DNA of 64,000 nucleotides, from assembly GCF_042676185.1 (NCBI RefSeq), contig NZ_JBHTJT010000051.1, forward strand, positions 248,001-312,000, in the 5' to 3' direction. The position numbers and the translations under genes are program-made. Positions 40,986 to 48,858 of the stretch are shown here, piece after piece. The DNA is from Tropicimonas aquimaris (lineage in GTDB: Bacteria > Pseudomonadota > Alphaproteobacteria > Rhodobacterales > Rhodobacteraceae). Each line of letters opens with the position of its first letter. Positions within the stretch are counted from its first letter, which is position 1. The notes beneath the pieces were generated by a model. It searched no databases. It was not told the DNA's origin and saw only the letters and a program-made list of their open reading frames with translations.

Positions 40986-41251
40986 CCGCCCGGAGCGGGC
41001 GATGCTCTGCCGCCGTTCTTCCACCGTGCCTGCTTCCGTGAGGCGGTTGGGACCTTGGCGGCGAGAGGCTCGCGCCGGTTCTGGCCCAAGTCCTCGCGCT
41101 CAACGCGCAGGCGGCGTTGCGGCGGTTCGGCTATCTCAGCCTTTGTCCTCTCGTCCCCGGGGACGGCGCCGCGGCGAATGCACGCGACGCCGATTTCTGG
41201 GTCCGCAACGGGGCGGGCGAGCTGGTGTTTCGCACAAGGGCCGGGTGGTGA
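40986..41251 (+). pseudogene. Decayed reading frame in the 632-base gap between TPP enzyme and transglycosylase genes
   Basis: The interval 40639-41270 has no intact gene. A protein-like signal is visible on the plus strand in two frames. The first reads DALPPFFHRACFREAVG (41001-41050), has TGA codons just upstream (40974, 40983) and no start. After a one-base shift near 41049 the second reads GGERLAPVLAQVLALNAQAA and continues LRRFGYLSLCPLVPGDG to a stop at 41251. Third positions in this stretch are strongly G/C as in the neighbouring genes. This fits a gene that lost its start and suffered a frameshift. I recognise no family. Antisense frames here are short and less gene-like. Confidence 0.3.
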
Positions 41252-41270
41252 GCCCGGTCCTGGCTTCCGG

Positions 41271-42539
41271 TCAGCGCAGCCGTTCCAGCACGTCGGTCGA
41301 GGCGTAGCCGTCCGGGCGCATGCCGACGGATCGCTGAAAGCCCCGGATCGCCGCGATGGTGTTCGGGCCGATCCTGCCGTCGATGCCCTGAGTGTCGAAG
41401 CCGGCCCGCGTGAGCCGCTCCTGCATTTCGATCCGTTCGGCCAGCAGCAGCGCGCGCAGATCGCGCGGCCAGTCGCCCTGGATCGCGGGGCCGCCGCGGA
41501 TCCGGTCGGCGAGGTGCCCGACCGCGATCACATAAGCATCGGCGCTGTTGTAGCGCTCCAGCACGTTGAAGTTGCGGAAAACCATGAAGGCTGCGCCCCC
41601 GGCGCCGCCGGGCAGCAGGATCGCGGCGGTGCCATGGTCGGGGACCGGGTCACCATGGATGTCCCGCACCCCGAGCGCCGCCCATTCGGAAGAGGGTTTC
41701 TTGACCGGGTGGCCGGTGAGCGAGACGTCGAACCCCTCGGGCAGGATGACCTCGATGCCCCATGGCTGCCCCTCGACCCAGCCCGCTTCCGCGAGATAGG
41801 AGGCGGTGGAGGCCAGTGCGTCGGTCGGGTCGTCGGACCAGATGTCCCGTTTGCCGTCGCCGTCGAAATCGACCGCGTGGGCGAGGTAGGAGGTCGGCAT
41901 GAACTGGGTATGGCCCATCGCGCCGGCCCAGCTTCCTGTCATGCCCGGGGGCGTCACGTCGCCCGAGTCGAGGATCTGCAGGGCGGCGATGAGCTGGGCC
42001 TCGAAGAACGCCGACCGCCGACCGTCGAAAGCGAGGGTGGCGAGCGAAGCGATGGTGGGTTCGGAGCCGCGGAAGCTGCCGTAGGCGCTCTCCAGCCCCC
42101 AGATCGCGGTCACGATCTCGGCAGGCACCCGGTAGCGCTCCTCGATCTGCGCCAGAACGGCCGCGTGCTCGCGCAGAGCCTCTTCGCCGTTGGTCACGCG
42201 CAGCTCCGAGGCCGCGGTCTCGAGGTATTCCCATATCGTCTTGGAGAACTCCGCCTGGTTGCGGTCGCGCTCGATCGCGTCGGTGTTGAAGCGGATGCCG
42301 GAAAGGGCGCTGTCGAGCGTTGCCGACGAGATGCCCTGTTGCGCCGCCCGTTCCCGGAAGGCGGGGATCCATTGTTCAAAAGCGATGTTGGACACCTGCA
42401 CCTCCGACGCCTGCGCCGATGCGAGAATCGGCCGTGCCTCGGGCCGGAGGGATATCTCGATTGCGTTCATGCCGGCGCTTGATTCCACCGGAATGGCCAG
42501 TGCCAATGACGCTGCCAGTATACTTGCTCTGCCTGTCAT
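41271..42539 (-). CDS. Lytic murein transglycosylase (MltB-like, SLT_2) with peptidoglycan-binding domain
   Basis: A 422-residue exported cell-wall enzyme. A signal peptide (ASILAASLALAIPVESSA) is followed by the MltB-type lytic transglycosylase domain. The catalytic Glu is in AIWGLESAYGSFRG at about residue 142, and AGAMGHTQFMPTSYLAHAVD is the family's second motif. SDDPTDALASTASYLAEAGW is the third. The last 65 residues are a PG_binding_1 repeat (GFDTQGIDGRIGPNTIAAIR, FQRSVGMRPDGYAS). It cleaves the MurNAc-GlcNAc bond, leaving 1,6-anhydromuramic acid, in the periplasm. The start at 42539 has AGGAG 5 bases upstream. It lies 111 bases downstream of rnr on the same strand. Confidence 0.92.
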   Translation of the reverse strand: MTGRASILAASLALAIPVESSAGMNAIEISLRPEARPILASAQASEVQVSNIAFEQWIPAFRERAAQQGISSATLDSALSGIRFNTDAIERDRNQAEFSKTIWEYLETAASELRVTNGEEALREHAAVLAQIEERYRVPAEIVTAIWGLESAYGSFRGSEPTIASLATLAFDGRRSAFFEAQLIAALQILDSGDVTPPGMTGSWAGAMGHTQFMPTSYLAHAVDFDGDGKRDIWSDDPTDALASTASYLAEAGWVEGQPWGIEVILPEGFDVSLTGHPVKKPSSEWAALGVRDIHGDPVPDHGTAAILLPGGAGGAAFMVFRNFNVLERYNSADAYVIAVGHLADRIRGGPAIQGDWPRDLRALLLAERIEMQERLTRAGFDTQGIDGRIGPNTIAAIRGFQRSVGMRPDGYASTDVLERLR

Positions 42540-42650
42540 GGTGGCTCCTGCTCGCCATCCGTTGTTTTGCAGGAGTGTAGCCCCGTGCGGCCTTTCGGCA
42601 AAGAGATTTGCCGGGGGCTGCACGGAGATTTGCCGATGGGCCCGACGGGC

Positions 42651-44957
42651 TCACTTGCGCTTGCGGGTGACCTTGCGCTTGCTGCGGGTCGGGCGGCTGC
42701 CGCCGGGGGGGCGCTTGGACTTGTCGCCGAAGGAGCGCTCGCGGGCTTGCGTCTTACCGGGCATCCGTCGGGCCGGCTTGCCGCGGTTGCGGGGCGCGGA
42801 GGAGGGTGCGATCTGTTCGCCGTCGAGCGACAGCAGCTCCAGCATAAGCCCGCCGGTCACCGGCACGGCCTCGGTCAGGCGGACCAGAACACGCTGGCCG
42901 AGCGAGATCACCCGACCGCTGTCGGAGCCCATCAGAGTCTGCGCCTCGCGGTCGTAGTGGAAGAACTCGTTGCCCAGAGAGCGGATCGGGATCAGCCCGT
43001 CGGCTGCGGTCTCGTCGAGCTTCACGAAGACGCCGAAGCGGGCGATACCGGAAATCCGACCGGGGAACTCGTTGCCCACGCGCTCGGAGAGGTAGGAGGC
43101 GAGGTAGCGGTCGGTGGTGTCGCGTTCGGCGGCCATCGAGCGGCGTTCAGTTTCCGAGATGTGCTCTGCGGTGGATTCCAGCCGGTCGATGTCGTCCGGC
43201 GACAGCCCGTCCTTGCCCCAGCCATGGGCCGAGATCAGACCGCGATGGACGATGAGGTCCGAATAGCGGCGGATCGGCGAGGTGAAATGGGCGTAGGTCT
43301 TCAACGCCAGGCCGAAATGCCCGAAGTTCTCCGGGTTGTAATAGGCCTGCGTCATCGACCGCAACGTGCTGAGGTTGATCATCTCGGCCAGGTCTGTGCC
43401 GGCGGCGTCGTTCAGCAGCTTGTTGAGGTGGCTGGTGTGCAGCACTTGGCCCTTGGCGAGCGTGAAGCCGCTGGCCTGTGCCGTTTCCCGCAACGCATCG
43501 AGCTTCTCGGGGTTTGGCTCCTCGTGCACCCGGAACACCAGCGGCGTGCGCTTGTGGGTCAGGGTCTCGCCGGCGGCGACGTTGGCCAGCACCATGAATT
43601 CCTCGATCAGGCGATGGGTAACCAGCCGGTCGCGGAAGTTGACGGAGAGCACCTCGCCCTTGTCCGAAAGCACGATCCGGCGTTCCGGAAGGTCGAGATC
43701 CAGCGGCTGGCGCAACTCGCGGGCGCGGGCGGCGGCGAGGTAGGCGGCGTGGAGCGGTTTCAGCACGTCCTCGAGCAGCGGGCCGCATTTGTCGTTGGGC
43801 TCGCCGTCGAGCGCCTTCTGCACTTCCTCGTAATTGAGCGAAGCGATGGAGCGCATCAGGCCGCGATGGAAGCTGTGGCCGATCTTCTGGCCCTGCTCGT
43901 TCAGGCGCATCCGCACCGCGATACAGGCGCGCGGCACGCCTTCGTGCAGCGAGCAGAGGTCGCCCGACAGACGGTCCGGCAGCATCGGCACGACGCGGTC
44001 GGGGAAGTAGGTGGAGTTGCCGCGTAGCCGCGCCTCTGCGTCCAGCGCCGTGCCAGGGCGGACATAGTGGGCGACGTCGGCGATCGCGACCCAGACGACA
44101 TGGCCGCCGGGGTTCTTGGGGTCGTCGTCGGCATGGGCATAGACGGCGTCGTCATGGTCGCGCGCGTCCGACGGGTCGATGGTGATGAGCGGCAGGTCGC
44201 GCAGGTCCTCGCGGCCGGACAGGCCGGCGGGCTTCATCCGGTCGGCCTCCTCGATCACCTTGTCGGGGAAATCGTCGGGGATGCCGTGCTGGTGGATGGC
44301 GATCAGCGAAACCGCGCGCGGCGCCGAGGGGTCGCCCAGGCGTTCGGTGATGCGGGCGGTCGGCAGACCGAGCTTGCCGCGCGGGCTGGCCTGTTCGGCC
44401 TCCACCAGTTCGCCGTCCTTTGCGCCGTGGGTGGCGCCGGCGGGCACCTGCCATTCGCGGTCCGCGCCCTTGTCGATCGGGGTGATCCGCCCGCCCTCGG
44501 TGCGTTTGCGATAGATCCCGAGGATCTTGTGCGGGTTGTGACCGATGCGGCGGATCAGACGGGCCTCGTACTGGTGCCCGTCGGCACGCACCTCGGTCAT
44601 CCGGCCGAGGATGCGGTCGCCCTCGCCGAGCGCGGGATCGGCCTCGCGGGGAATGAACAGCACCCGCGGCTCCGGACCCTCGCCGTGCCATTCTAGCGGC
44701 TTGGCGAAGAGATCGCCGTTGGCGTCGGGGGCGAGCACCTGCAGCACAGTGACGGGCGGCAGCTTGTCGGGGTCCCGGTAGTGCTTGCGGGCCTTCTGCA
44801 ATTGGCCCTCCTCCTCCAGCTCCTTGAGCATGCGCTTGAGGTCGATCCGAGCCGCTCCCTTGACCCCGAAGGCCTTTGCGATGTCGCGCTTGGAATTCTG
44901 CGTGGGGTTCTGCGCGATCCAGTCGAGGACCTGCGCCTTGGTGGGAAGCTCTGCCAT
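42651..44957 (-). CDS. rnr: Ribonuclease R
   Basis: A 768-residue 3'-5' exoribonuclease that degrades structured RNA. An N-terminal helix-turn-helix-like part (KRDIAKAFGVKGAARIDLKR) and cold-shock domains precede the RNB catalytic domain. There LITIDPSDARDHDDAVYA (about residue 268) carries the clustered metal-binding Asp residues. FTSPIRRYSDLIVHRGL is the second RNB motif, and an S1 domain (FPGRISGIARFGVFVKLDE) follows. The C-terminal 45 residues are very basic (KPARRMPGKTQARERSFGDK, then RSKRKVTRKRK), usual for RNase R. ATG at 44957 (MAELPTKAQV) is the family-like start, although no strong ribosome site is visible. Confidence 0.96.
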   Translation of the reverse strand: MAELPTKAQVLDWIAQNPTQNSKRDIAKAFGVKGAARIDLKRMLKELEEEGQLQKARKHYRDPDKLPPVTVLQVLAPDANGDLFAKPLEWHGEGPEPRVLFIPREADPALGEGDRILGRMTEVRADGHQYEARLIRRIGHNPHKILGIYRKRTEGGRITPIDKGADREWQVPAGATHGAKDGELVEAEQASPRGKLGLPTARITERLGDPSAPRAVSLIAIHQHGIPDDFPDKVIEEADRMKPAGLSGREDLRDLPLITIDPSDARDHDDAVYAHADDDPKNPGGHVVWVAIADVAHYVRPGTALDAEARLRGNSTYFPDRVVPMLPDRLSGDLCSLHEGVPRACIAVRMRLNEQGQKIGHSFHRGLMRSIASLNYEEVQKALDGEPNDKCGPLLEDVLKPLHAAYLAAARARELRQPLDLDLPERRIVLSDKGEVLSVNFRDRLVTHRLIEEFMVLANVAAGETLTHKRTPLVFRVHEEPNPEKLDALRETAQASGFTLAKGQVLHTSHLNKLLNDAAGTDLAEMINLSTLRSMTQAYYNPENFGHFGLALKTYAHFTSPIRRYSDLIVHRGLISAHGWGKDGLSPDDIDRLESTAEHISETERRSMAAERDTTDRYLASYLSERVGNEFPGRISGIARFGVFVKLDETAADGLIPIRSLGNEFFHYDREAQTLMGSDSGRVISLGQRVLVRLTEAVPVTGGLMLELLSLDGEQIAPSSAPRNRGKPARRMPGKTQARERSFGDKSKRPPGGSRPTRSKRKVTRKRK

Positions 44958-45055
44958 GATCGCGAGGTAGCATGGGGGCGGGGGGCTGTCACCTGTGGAA
45001 ACGGGGGCGGCCGCCGGGCGGAGCCCGAGCGGCGGTGGCGCCGCTGCGCGGCGGC

Positions 45056-45075
45056 GAATTTTCGTCCGAAAATTC
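45056..45075. repeat. Perfect palindromic hairpin GAATTTTCG/CGAAAATTC in the rnr-imuB intergenic region
   Basis: GAATTTTCG (45056-45064) and CGAAAATTC (45067-45075) pair perfectly around TC. It follows a GC-rich run of nested short palindromes (45005-45055). This AT-rich palindrome beside GC-rich hairpins resembles an intergenic repeat I associate with Rhodobacterales genomes. Here it sits between divergent starts, an odd place for a terminator. Confidence 0.5.
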
Positions 45076-45146
45076 GTGGCTCCGACGGGGATAGCTGCCG
45101 ACAGAAGGCGCCGGATTCGACTCCCGGACGGTTGGGAGTCGGTGTA

Positions 45147-45161
45147 GAACAAAAGAGGAAC
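45147..45161. promoter_or_regulatory. LexA (SOS) box upstream of imuB
   Basis: GAAC at 45147-45150 and GAAC at 45158-45161 are separated by exactly 7 bases (AAAAGAG). This is the reverse complement of the direct-repeat LexA box GTTC-N7-GTTC known from alphaproteobacteria. It ends 29 bases before the imuB start codon, overlapping the expected promoter, so LexA should repress imuB until DNA damage. Confidence 0.85.
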
Positions 45162-45190
45162 AAGCTGTCGCGATTCTCCAGGAGTGACGG

Positions 45191-46867
45191 ATGTCGTCGG
45201 TTCGACGGATACTTTCGCTGTGGTTTCCGCGGCTTGCCGCCGAGCGGCTGCTGCGCGTGGACGGTGCGGGCGTGGACGCGCCCTTTGCCGTGGTGCGCGA
45301 CAGCGGCAACATGCAGCTTCTAGCCTCGCTCGACCTCGCGGCGTCGCGGGCCGGGCTGTCTGTCGGGCAGCCGCTTCGGGATGCGCGGGCGATGTGTCCC
45401 ACGCTGGTGACGCGGTTGTGCAACCCGCAGGCCGAGGCGGCGTTCCTGACCGTGCTACGACGCTGGGCGGGGAAGTTCTCGCCCTGGGTGTCGGAGCTGC
45501 CGCCCGACGGGCTGACGGTGGACCTGACGGGGTGCGCGCACCTGTTCGGGGGCGAGGCGGCGCTGCTTGAGCAGATTGAGACGGACTGCGCGGCGCTCGG
45601 GCTGAGCGCGCGGGCCGGGATTGCCGACACGGTGGGCGCGGCCTGGGCGCTGGCGCGCTATGCCGGGCGCGGGGCGGAGGCGGCGCGGTCGGGCGACGCG
45701 ATCGACCAGGAGGCGCGGGCGACGCGGTCGCGGGCGGCTAAGCGGCGGCACTGGGAGCGGGGCGGCGCGGCGCCGGTGCGGGCGGCCGCCGGCTCCGGCG
45801 AGCGGATCGCGGCGCCGGGGCAGACGCGCACCGCACTGGGGCCGTTGCCCGTGGCCGCGTTGCGGCTGCCGCCCGAGGTCGTGGCGCAGCTCGGACGGCT
45901 GGGCCTCCGGCGGATCGACGAGCTGGCCGGCCAGCCGCGGGCGGCGCTGTCGCGGCGCTTCGGCAAGGAGCTGGTGCTGCGACTCGACCAGGCGCTCGGG
46001 CTGGTGCCGGAGCCCGTCTCGCCCGCGAAACCGCCGGACCATTTCGCCGTGCGCCTGACCCTGCCCGAGCCGATCGGCCTGCTGGACGACCTGCGCGCCG
46101 GGCTCGACCGGCTGCTGCCGGCGCTGGCGGAGCGGCTGCGCGAGAAGGGGCGGGGGGCGCGGCGGGTGCGGCTGCAGGCGTTCCGCTGCGATCACACAAT
46201 GCAATCGGTGGAGGTGGGGCTGGCGCGGCCCTCGGCCGAGCCCGACCGGCTGCTGCCGCTGCTGCTGATGAAGCTCGACGAGATCGACGCCGGCCCCGGC
46301 ATCGACGTGCTGCGGCTGGAAGCGCATGTGACCGAGCCGGTGCATGCCAGCCAGCACCGCGGCCACCTTGGCGCGGCCGCCGACGGCGCGGCGCGGATGA
46401 AGAAGGACGGTGGCGCGGCGCTCGACGACCTGATCGGCAAGCTTGGCGCACGGGTCGGACTGGAAGCGATCACCCGGCTGCACCCGGCCGACAGCCACAT
46501 CCCCGAGAAGACGACGAAGGTGCTGGCCGCCGCCTGGTCGGAGCCGGCGCGAAACTGGCCCGTGCGCCCACCGTTGCCGCGCCCACTGCTGATGTTCCGC
46601 CCCGAGCCGGTGCACGTGGCGGGCGAGACGGCCCTGCCGCCGCGCCCGCCGGCGCGGTTCCGCTGGCGGCGGCGCGACCTGGTGCTGCGCAGCGCCACCG
46701 GGCCGGAGCGGATTGCCCCGGAATGGTGGATGGACGATCCCGAGTGGCGTTCGGGCGTGCGCGACTACTGGCGGGTGGAGGTGGCGGGCGGCGAACGGCT
46801 GTGGCTCTTCTATGCCCATGGCGGCGCGCTGTCAGCCGGCTGGTTCTGCCAGGGGCGGTTCGCCTGA
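45191..46867 (+). CDS. imuB: ImuB, Y-family DNA polymerase-like protein of SOS mutagenesis
   Basis: A 558-residue Y-family polymerase homologue of the ImuB type. In the ImuA-ImuB-DnaE2 system ImuB lacks polymerase activity and acts as a hub that brings DnaE2 and the beta clamp to lesions. The N-terminus LSLWFPRLAAERLLR replaces the catalytic acidic start of active Y polymerases. DARAMCPTLVTRLCNPQAEA, ELPPDGLTVDLTGCAHLFGG and GLSARAGIADTVGAAWALAR are ImuB-typical. A basic linker near residues 165-205 is longer than usual, and the C-terminal part (ERIAPEWWMDDPEWRSGVRD, YWRVEVAGG) is the ImuB tail. AGGAG precedes the ATG at 45191, and a LexA box lies 29 bases upstream. Neither imuA nor dnaE2 flanks it, which is unusual. 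Confidence 0.92.
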   Translation: MSSVRRILSLWFPRLAAERLLRVDGAGVDAPFAVVRDSGNMQLLASLDLAASRAGLSVGQPLRDARAMCPTLVTRLCNPQAEAAFLTVLRRWAGKFSPWVSELPPDGLTVDLTGCAHLFGGEAALLEQIETDCAALGLSARAGIADTVGAAWALARYAGRGAEAARSGDAIDQEARATRSRAAKRRHWERGGAAPVRAAAGSGERIAAPGQTRTALGPLPVAALRLPPEVVAQLGRLGLRRIDELAGQPRAALSRRFGKELVLRLDQALGLVPEPVSPAKPPDHFAVRLTLPEPIGLLDDLRAGLDRLLPALAERLREKGRGARRVRLQAFRCDHTMQSVEVGLARPSAEPDRLLPLLLMKLDEIDAGPGIDVLRLEAHVTEPVHASQHRGHLGAAADGAARMKKDGGAALDDLIGKLGARVGLEAITRLHPADSHIPEKTTKVLAAAWSEPARNWPVRPPLPRPLLMFRPEPVHVAGETALPPRPPARFRWRRRDLVLRSATGPERIAPEWWMDDPEWRSGVRDYWRVEVAGGERLWLFYAHGGALSAGWFCQGRFA

Positions 46868-46957
46868 GGGAGGAATGCCGACAACGGTTCTTGCCCTGCA
46901 CAGGCGACTGCCCGATCATCGCGGACGAACTACGGAGCAGGGGAAAGGACGCGCGAG

Positions 46958-47575
46958 GTGACGCAACCCGAAGGCGAGCACAGGGGAGATTACCAGCGTC
47001 TTTCCGAAGCGCTTTACGCCGCGCTTCGGCCAGACCCGTTCTATGCCGCGCTCGAAGGCGGCGTCGCGGAGCCGGCGCGGGCCCGGCAGGCCATGCTCTA
47101 CTATTACGAGTATTCGATCCGGGAAGCGGTCGCCCATGGCCATGCGGTCCTCCCCGACGCGGGGGATTTCGGCGCGTCGATCTGGGCCGTTCCCTTGGCT
47201 CCGGAGCAGGAACGGGAGCTTTCCCGCCGCAAAAAGGAGATGATCGCCCACCGGATGGGAGACACGTGTCTGCGGATCTATGCCGGGATCTGTGAGTTCA
47301 TGGCCGAGGCAACGTCGCGGGTGACTTCAAACCAGGACTGGTACCTTTCGATTCTCGGCGTGGCTCCGGAGCAACAGGGGCAAGGGCTAGGCGCGGGGTT
47401 GCTCGAACCGGTGCTGGAAAAGGCGGATCGGGCCGGTGTCGCGACCTACCTGGAGACCTTCACACCGGGAAACATGCCGTTCTACCGCCGCTTGGGATAC
47501 CAAGACGTGGGCCGGTTCCAAGAGCCGATCACCGACGGCCCCTACTGGGTGATGCGCCGTCCGCCATCCAGCTGA
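46958..47575 (+). CDS. GNAT family N-acetyltransferase
   Basis: A 205-residue GNAT protein. The acetyl-CoA loop is VAPEQQGQGLGAGLLEPVL at about residue 138, with preceding strand WYLSILGV and following YLETFTPGNMPFYRRLGYQD. The N-terminal helices (RLSEALYAALRPDPFYAALE) match the group of GNATs annotated by analogy with tabtoxin or puromycin resistance acetyltransferases. The start is GTG at 46958 with weak AAGGA upstream; the gap from imuB is 90 bases. The acceptor is unknown. Its stop is only 9 bases from the convergent glycosidase-like gene. Confidence 0.88.
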   Translation: MTQPEGEHRGDYQRLSEALYAALRPDPFYAALEGGVAEPARARQAMLYYYEYSIREAVAHGHAVLPDAGDFGASIWAVPLAPEQERELSRRKKEMIAHRMGDTCLRIYAGICEFMAEATSRVTSNQDWYLSILGVAPEQQGQGLGAGLLEPVLEKADRAGVATYLETFTPGNMPFYRRLGYQDVGRFQEPITDGPYWVMRRPPSS

Positions 47576-47584
47576 ACAGCCAGC

Positions 47585-48352
47585 CTACATCTGGTCGCTC
47601 GGCACCGCCGCACCGACGATCGGGCCGAGCGGGAAGCCGGTGTCGGACCGGCCCAGCGAGGGGGCGAAGAGGCGGGAGACCTTGCCGTCGAAGTAGAGCG
47701 CGTTGGGCGTCTCCAGCACGTCGCGGAAGAAGCGGCCGAAGGTGTGGAAGTTCACCCGGTTGTCGGAGATCACGAAATGCACCGTCACCCCGTCGGCCGC
47801 CACGCCGACCCCGTTGCGGATGTAGCGGCTGTCGCTCTTGACGAGGAACCGCGGGTGCAGATCGCCGTCGATCACCAGCATCGGGCCGGACTGGCTGGCG
47901 TAGCGGCACTCGGGCGGGTTGGCTGCGAAGCGGCGGCTTTCAATCACCGAGGCGCTTTGGGTGCCGATACAGAAGACACCATTGGGAAGCAGGCCGAAAT
48001 TGCCGGGGCCGTCGCTGGTGACCAGCGGGCCGCCCTGCACGCCGTTCTCGAGGTAGAGGCCGACCGGGCTGCGGTCATCGTGGTACATACCGCCGTTCAT
48101 CGCGAAAGCGAGCCGTTTGCCCTCGGCCTTGAGCGCGCTGTCGATGGCGGTGAAGCCGCCGTAGAGCCGACCGTCGGGATCGCTGTGCCAGAGGCGGATC
48201 TCGTCGCGGTCGGCGCGAAGCGTGCAGACCGAGAAGCTGTCCGCGCCCTGGGTCATCTTGCGGCAATCGGGTTCTGCCGTCGCAACGACAGGCGCCAACA
48301 GAACGGCCAGAAGCGCCAGCAACCGCCGCCCAAGCCCTGGCTCAAACGGCAT
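47585..48352 (-). CDS. Phosphodiester glycosidase family protein (DUF2233), exported
   Basis: A 255-residue protein with a signal peptide (RRLLALLAVLLAPVVATA). The body fits the DUF2233/NAGPA phosphodiester glycosidase family: AFAMNGGMYHDDRSPVGLYL at about 88, NFGLLPNGVFCIG at about 125, QSGPMLVIDGDLHP at about 157 and RNGVGVAADGVTVHFVIS at about 180. The mammalian relative uncovers mannose-6-phosphate by cleaving a GlcNAc-phosphodiester; bacterial substrates are probably envelope or cell-wall glycans. The ATG at 48352 is preferred because AGGA is 5 bases upstream; several earlier ATGs are in frame. It starts 11 bases inside the 3' end of rbfA and so is likely translated by coupling. Confidence 0.88.
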   Translation of the reverse strand: MPFEPGLGRRLLALLAVLLAPVVATAEPDCRKMTQGADSFSVCTLRADRDEIRLWHSDPDGRLYGGFTAIDSALKAEGKRLAFAMNGGMYHDDRSPVGLYLENGVQGGPLVTSDGPGNFGLLPNGVFCIGTQSASVIESRRFAANPPECRYASQSGPMLVIDGDLHPRFLVKSDSRYIRNGVGVAADGVTVHFVISDNRVNFHTFGRFFRDVLETPNALYFDGKVSRLFAPSLGRSDTGFPLGPIVGAAVPSDQM

Positions 48353-48761
48353 CGTCATCCTCATGGCTGGCCGCGATATCACGCTGCACGCGATCGTCGG
48401 AGAACATCTTCCGGGTCGCGTCCATCCGGTCGAACGTGTCGTCCAGAACGAAGCGCAGCTGCGGCGCGTATTTCAGCGCCAGCCCCTTGGCCACCATCCG
48501 GCGCAGCTCGGACCGGTTGCGATTGAGCGCCTCGAGCGCCTCCGGCGCGTGGTCGCCGCCGAGCGGCAGCACGAAGGCGGTAGCGATCTTGAGATCGGGC
48601 GATGTGCGGACCTCGGCCACGGTGATCGACATCCGGTTCAGCTCCGGGTCGTGCACGTCGCCTTGCGCGAGCACTTCCGACAGCCGCCGACGGATCAGTT
48701 CCCCGACCCGCAACTGGCGCTGCGATGGGCCGGCGCCGGTATGAAACTTGTTCTTTGCCAT
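48342..48761 (-). CDS. rbfA: 30S ribosome-binding factor RbfA
   Basis: A 139-residue KH-fold protein that binds immature 30S subunits and helps 16S rRNA 5' end maturation. Typical blocks are QRQLRVGELIRRRLSEVLAQ (residues 14-33), ITVAEVRTSPDLKIATAFVL and LKYAPQLRFVLDDTFDRMD. The conserved Ala-x-Gly kink region is represented by MVAKGLAL. The acidic tail EDDDAV ends the protein. The ATG at 48761 (MAKNKFHTG) fits the family. It is divergent from dapB. Confidence 0.95.
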   Translation of the reverse strand: MAKNKFHTGAGPSQRQLRVGELIRRRLSEVLAQGDVHDPELNRMSITVAEVRTSPDLKIATAFVLPLGGDHAPEALEALNRNRSELRRMVAKGLALKYAPQLRFVLDDTFDRMDATRKMFSDDRVQRDIAASHEDDDAV

Positions 48762-48803
48762 CCTTCCCACGTAGGGCGGCTTGCGGGTTTGCGCAAGCGG
48801 GCT

Positions 48804-48832
48804 TTGCCTGTGACGGCGGGCTCGGCTACACC
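48804..48832 (+). promoter_or_regulatory. Candidate sigma70-type promoter of dapB
   Basis: TTGCCT (48804-48809) and TACACC (48827-48832) are separated by 17 bases and lie 27 bases before the dapB ATG. A GCTTGCG/CGCAAGC hairpin (48779-48798) lies just upstream in the rbfA-dapB divergent region. Confidence 0.4.
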
Positions 48833-48858
48833 GGCACCGCAAAGATGGAGACAGGCAG

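Noticed and set aside
40883..41089. Minus-strand 68-codon frame in the gap next to the transglycosylase gene
   Set aside because: Low-complexity Ala/Arg/Pro/Ser peptide; the plus-strand remnant in the same place has better codon use.
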